DNA of 64,000 nucleotides from a virus: positions 1-64,000 of the IMG/VR virus record IMGVR_UViG_3300034122_000625. One strand, written 5' to 3'. Under the pieces are notes generated by a model. It did not search any database and had not been told where the DNA came from. It was given only the letters and a program-made list of their open reading frames with translations. Below are positions 62,791 through 64,000 of the stretch, piece after piece; position 1 is the first letter of the stretch, and each line of letters begins with the position of its first letter. A program made the position numbers and the translations under genes.

Positions 62791-62972
62791 CAGTACCTAC
62801 TGAACTTTACAAACATGAACTGAAACTCCATGTACTTCCGTCCGTTTAAGGCGGCGATGTATGTGAACGAGAGCAGTGCTCTGGGGCCAAACTGAAGGCC
62901 ACCAAGTTCCACGACTGAGAACTTGAATGTTCTCTTGGACACCTCTAAGTCAAGCAAATCGAAGTAAATCAT
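62790..62972 (-). CDS. Hypothetical protein, 60 aa
   Basis: MIYFDLLDLEVSKRTFKFSV, QFGPRALLSFTYIAALNGRK: beta-rich, hydrophobic and basic. Overlaps 62581-62790 by one base and the DnaA-like gene by four. Function unknown. Confidence 0.55.
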   Translation of the reverse strand: MIYFDLLDLEVSKRTFKFSVVELGGLQFGPRALLSFTYIAALNGRKYMEFQFMFVKFSRY

Positions 62973-63580
62973 TGTACTATTTTTTTGTTAATGGCTTCTC
63001 TAATGACCTCGTTGATGGCATCAGTCGGACTCTCCCCTGACTGAATCTTAGACAACACTTCATCGAACAACTGAGCCTTCTCTTTGGTGAAGTCATCCTT
63101 GATGACATCCATGACTATCTTCTTAGGGCTCACATTCTGTATCAAGTCCTTCTGCGCTCTCAAGTACCTTACCCAGTCATCGTTTTCTGACTTTGGTGCC
63201 TCCAATGAATCGGCGAACGGCATTGTACTCATCACCAACTTGGCTGCCTCGTACACCTCTCTGTATCCCTTCCAATACTCAAGATTGGACTCATGATTCC
63301 TGCGGTGGTGAATGATTGTGGCGTGGTGCTGCCCCATGCAGTCCGCTACGTCGATGATTCGGAATCTGTTTGTCAGGGCGCATCCAATTGCAGCGCGAGC
63401 CTTAACTGATTCAGACATCCGGCTGTTGTCGCGTGGCTTCCCTGTTCGATTGTAGAACTCGTCGAGGGTGCTGTTTATCATGTTCTTCAGCACTCGCTTC
63501 CACATGACACGGCTGTATCCTTCTACAATGTCGTTTATCAGGAGGACATTCTTTTGGCTTAAAATGGTGTTCTGTTCCAT
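62969..63580 (-). CDS. DnaA C-terminal-domain-like protein
   Basis: 203 aa from MEQNTILSQKNVLLIND. RMSESVKARAAIGCALTNRF and VADCMGQHHATIIHHRRNHE resemble the DnaA domain IV signature (A-R-x-x-A...L-x-x-x-x-G-x-x-D/H-H-x-T-V/I-x-H). No AAA+ ATPase region is present. It may bind the phage origin or a host DnaA-box. The C-terminus is helical. Confidence 0.6.
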   Translation of the reverse strand: MEQNTILSQKNVLLINDIVEGYSRVMWKRVLKNMINSTLDEFYNRTGKPRDNSRMSESVKARAAIGCALTNRFRIIDVADCMGQHHATIIHHRRNHESNLEYWKGYREVYEAAKLVMSTMPFADSLEAPKSENDDWVRYLRAQKDLIQNVSPKKIVMDVIKDDFTKEKAQLFDEVLSKIQSGESPTDAINEVIREAINKKIVQ

Positions 63581-63819
63581 TACTCTGCGTCTTTGTGTTT
63601 CATGATGAAGATTCCGTCTCCTGCACGAGCCACGATGTACTCTACACCATCGTGTGTGTACGACATTACATCCAACTCGCTGGTGTTCTGCCTCGTTCGT
63701 TCTTCTGCCTTCAGGTATGACACCACTTGTGCGGCGGTGAAGATTAAGGAGATGCACATAATCGCTAACGTAAAGGTCGCAAGATTATTGCGTACCGAGT
63801 CAAGAAGTTTTTCGCTCAT
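63580..63819 (-). CDS. Membrane protein, 79 aa
   Basis: An N-terminal helix (LDSVRNNLATFTLAIMCISL, then IFTAAQVVSYL) followed by a charged, beta-like cytoplasmic or periplasmic tail (DVMSYTHDGVEYIVARAGDG). Coupled by a TAATG overlap to the DnaA-like gene. Function unknown. Confidence 0.6.
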   Translation of the reverse strand: MSEKLLDSVRNNLATFTLAIMCISLIFTAAQVVSYLKAEERTRQNTSELDVMSYTHDGVEYIVARAGDGIFIMKHKDAE

Positions 63820-64000
63820 TGTTGATTGTTTTTAGGGTTAACTAAGTCGTATAAGTAATCACCGGGGATGAGAAGGCTGCTCACATCTTTTTCTGCTGGG
63901 GGTTTTATGGTTATGTCTGGACTTGGATTCCACTCTGGATGGACTGACTTGTATGCTTTTACAGCGTCCCTAACCACACTTGGTGCGTAGGTGAACCTTC
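63816..64000 (-). CDS. Partial gene at right window edge
   Basis: The C-terminal 61 codons of a minus-strand frame end in TGA overlapping the next start (ATGA). It reads RFTYAPSVVRDAVKAYKSVH, then PEWNPSPDITIKP and LIPGDYLYDLVNPKNNQQ. The start lies outside the window. No family recognised. It is the upstream member of the replication operon. Confidence 0.6.
   Translation of the reverse strand, partial: RFTYAPSVVRDAVKAYKSVHPEWNPSPDITIKPPAEKDVSSLLIPGDYLYDLVNPKNNQQ

Overview
The window looks like most or all of the genome of a lytic, podovirus-like tailed phage of a Bacteroidota host. A large terminase, portal, scaffold, major capsid protein, crAss-like or P22-like tail proteins and very large putative ejection proteins are present. 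I see no integrase, lysogeny repressor or contractile or long-tail genes. Bacteroidota is inferred from TAnnTTTG boxes just upstream of many starts, the near absence of Shine-Dalgarno sequences, A-rich leaders and a primase-helicase whose N-terminus resembles the BT4734/VirE_N type.

Layout. Two transcription arms diverge from an 870-bp non-coding control region (about 5083-5956) that holds palindromes, three TTCGCA/TGCGAA inverted repeats, a triple tandem repeat and a structured RNA candidate. Leftward (minus), 3-4996 is an accessory island of about 18 mostly tiny genes. Many have their own copy of one phage promoter plus leader, and that promoter overlaps the Ala-Gln-stop end of the gene before it. 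A tRNA-Leu-like element also lies there. Rightward (plus), 5957-57632 runs through small virion-type genes, an M15 endolysin, a GroES-like protein, four glycosyltransferases, a tRNA cluster (Ile, Thr, Trp, Arg), ThyX, terminase, portal, a receptor-binding/collagen-fibre cassette, scaffold, capsid, neck and muzzle-like tail proteins, three ejection-type proteins (the last 2945 aa), a holin-like protein, an M43-type metalloprotease, nucleases and a class II ribonucleotide reductase. A bidirectional terminator at 57739 separates this arm from minus-strand replication genes (57780-64000): DnaA-like protein, MazG, ERF annealing protein, PD-(D/E)XK exonuclease, SSB, DUF3310-like protein and primase-helicase. 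If the molecule is circular, the minus genes at both window edges form one leftward arm that begins at the control region and ends at the 57.7-kb terminator.

How it fits together. RNR, ThyX and MazG would supply and clean the nucleotide pool. ERF, exonuclease and SSB would recombine DNA, and the DnaA-like and primase-helicase proteins would start replication. I see no DNA or RNA polymerase in the window. The most distinctive feature is the promoter-leader cassette array. It gives each small gene its own promoter, recurs upstream of the ERF gene and a minus-strand secreted-protein moron, and exposed two genes shorter than 60 codons that would usually be missed.
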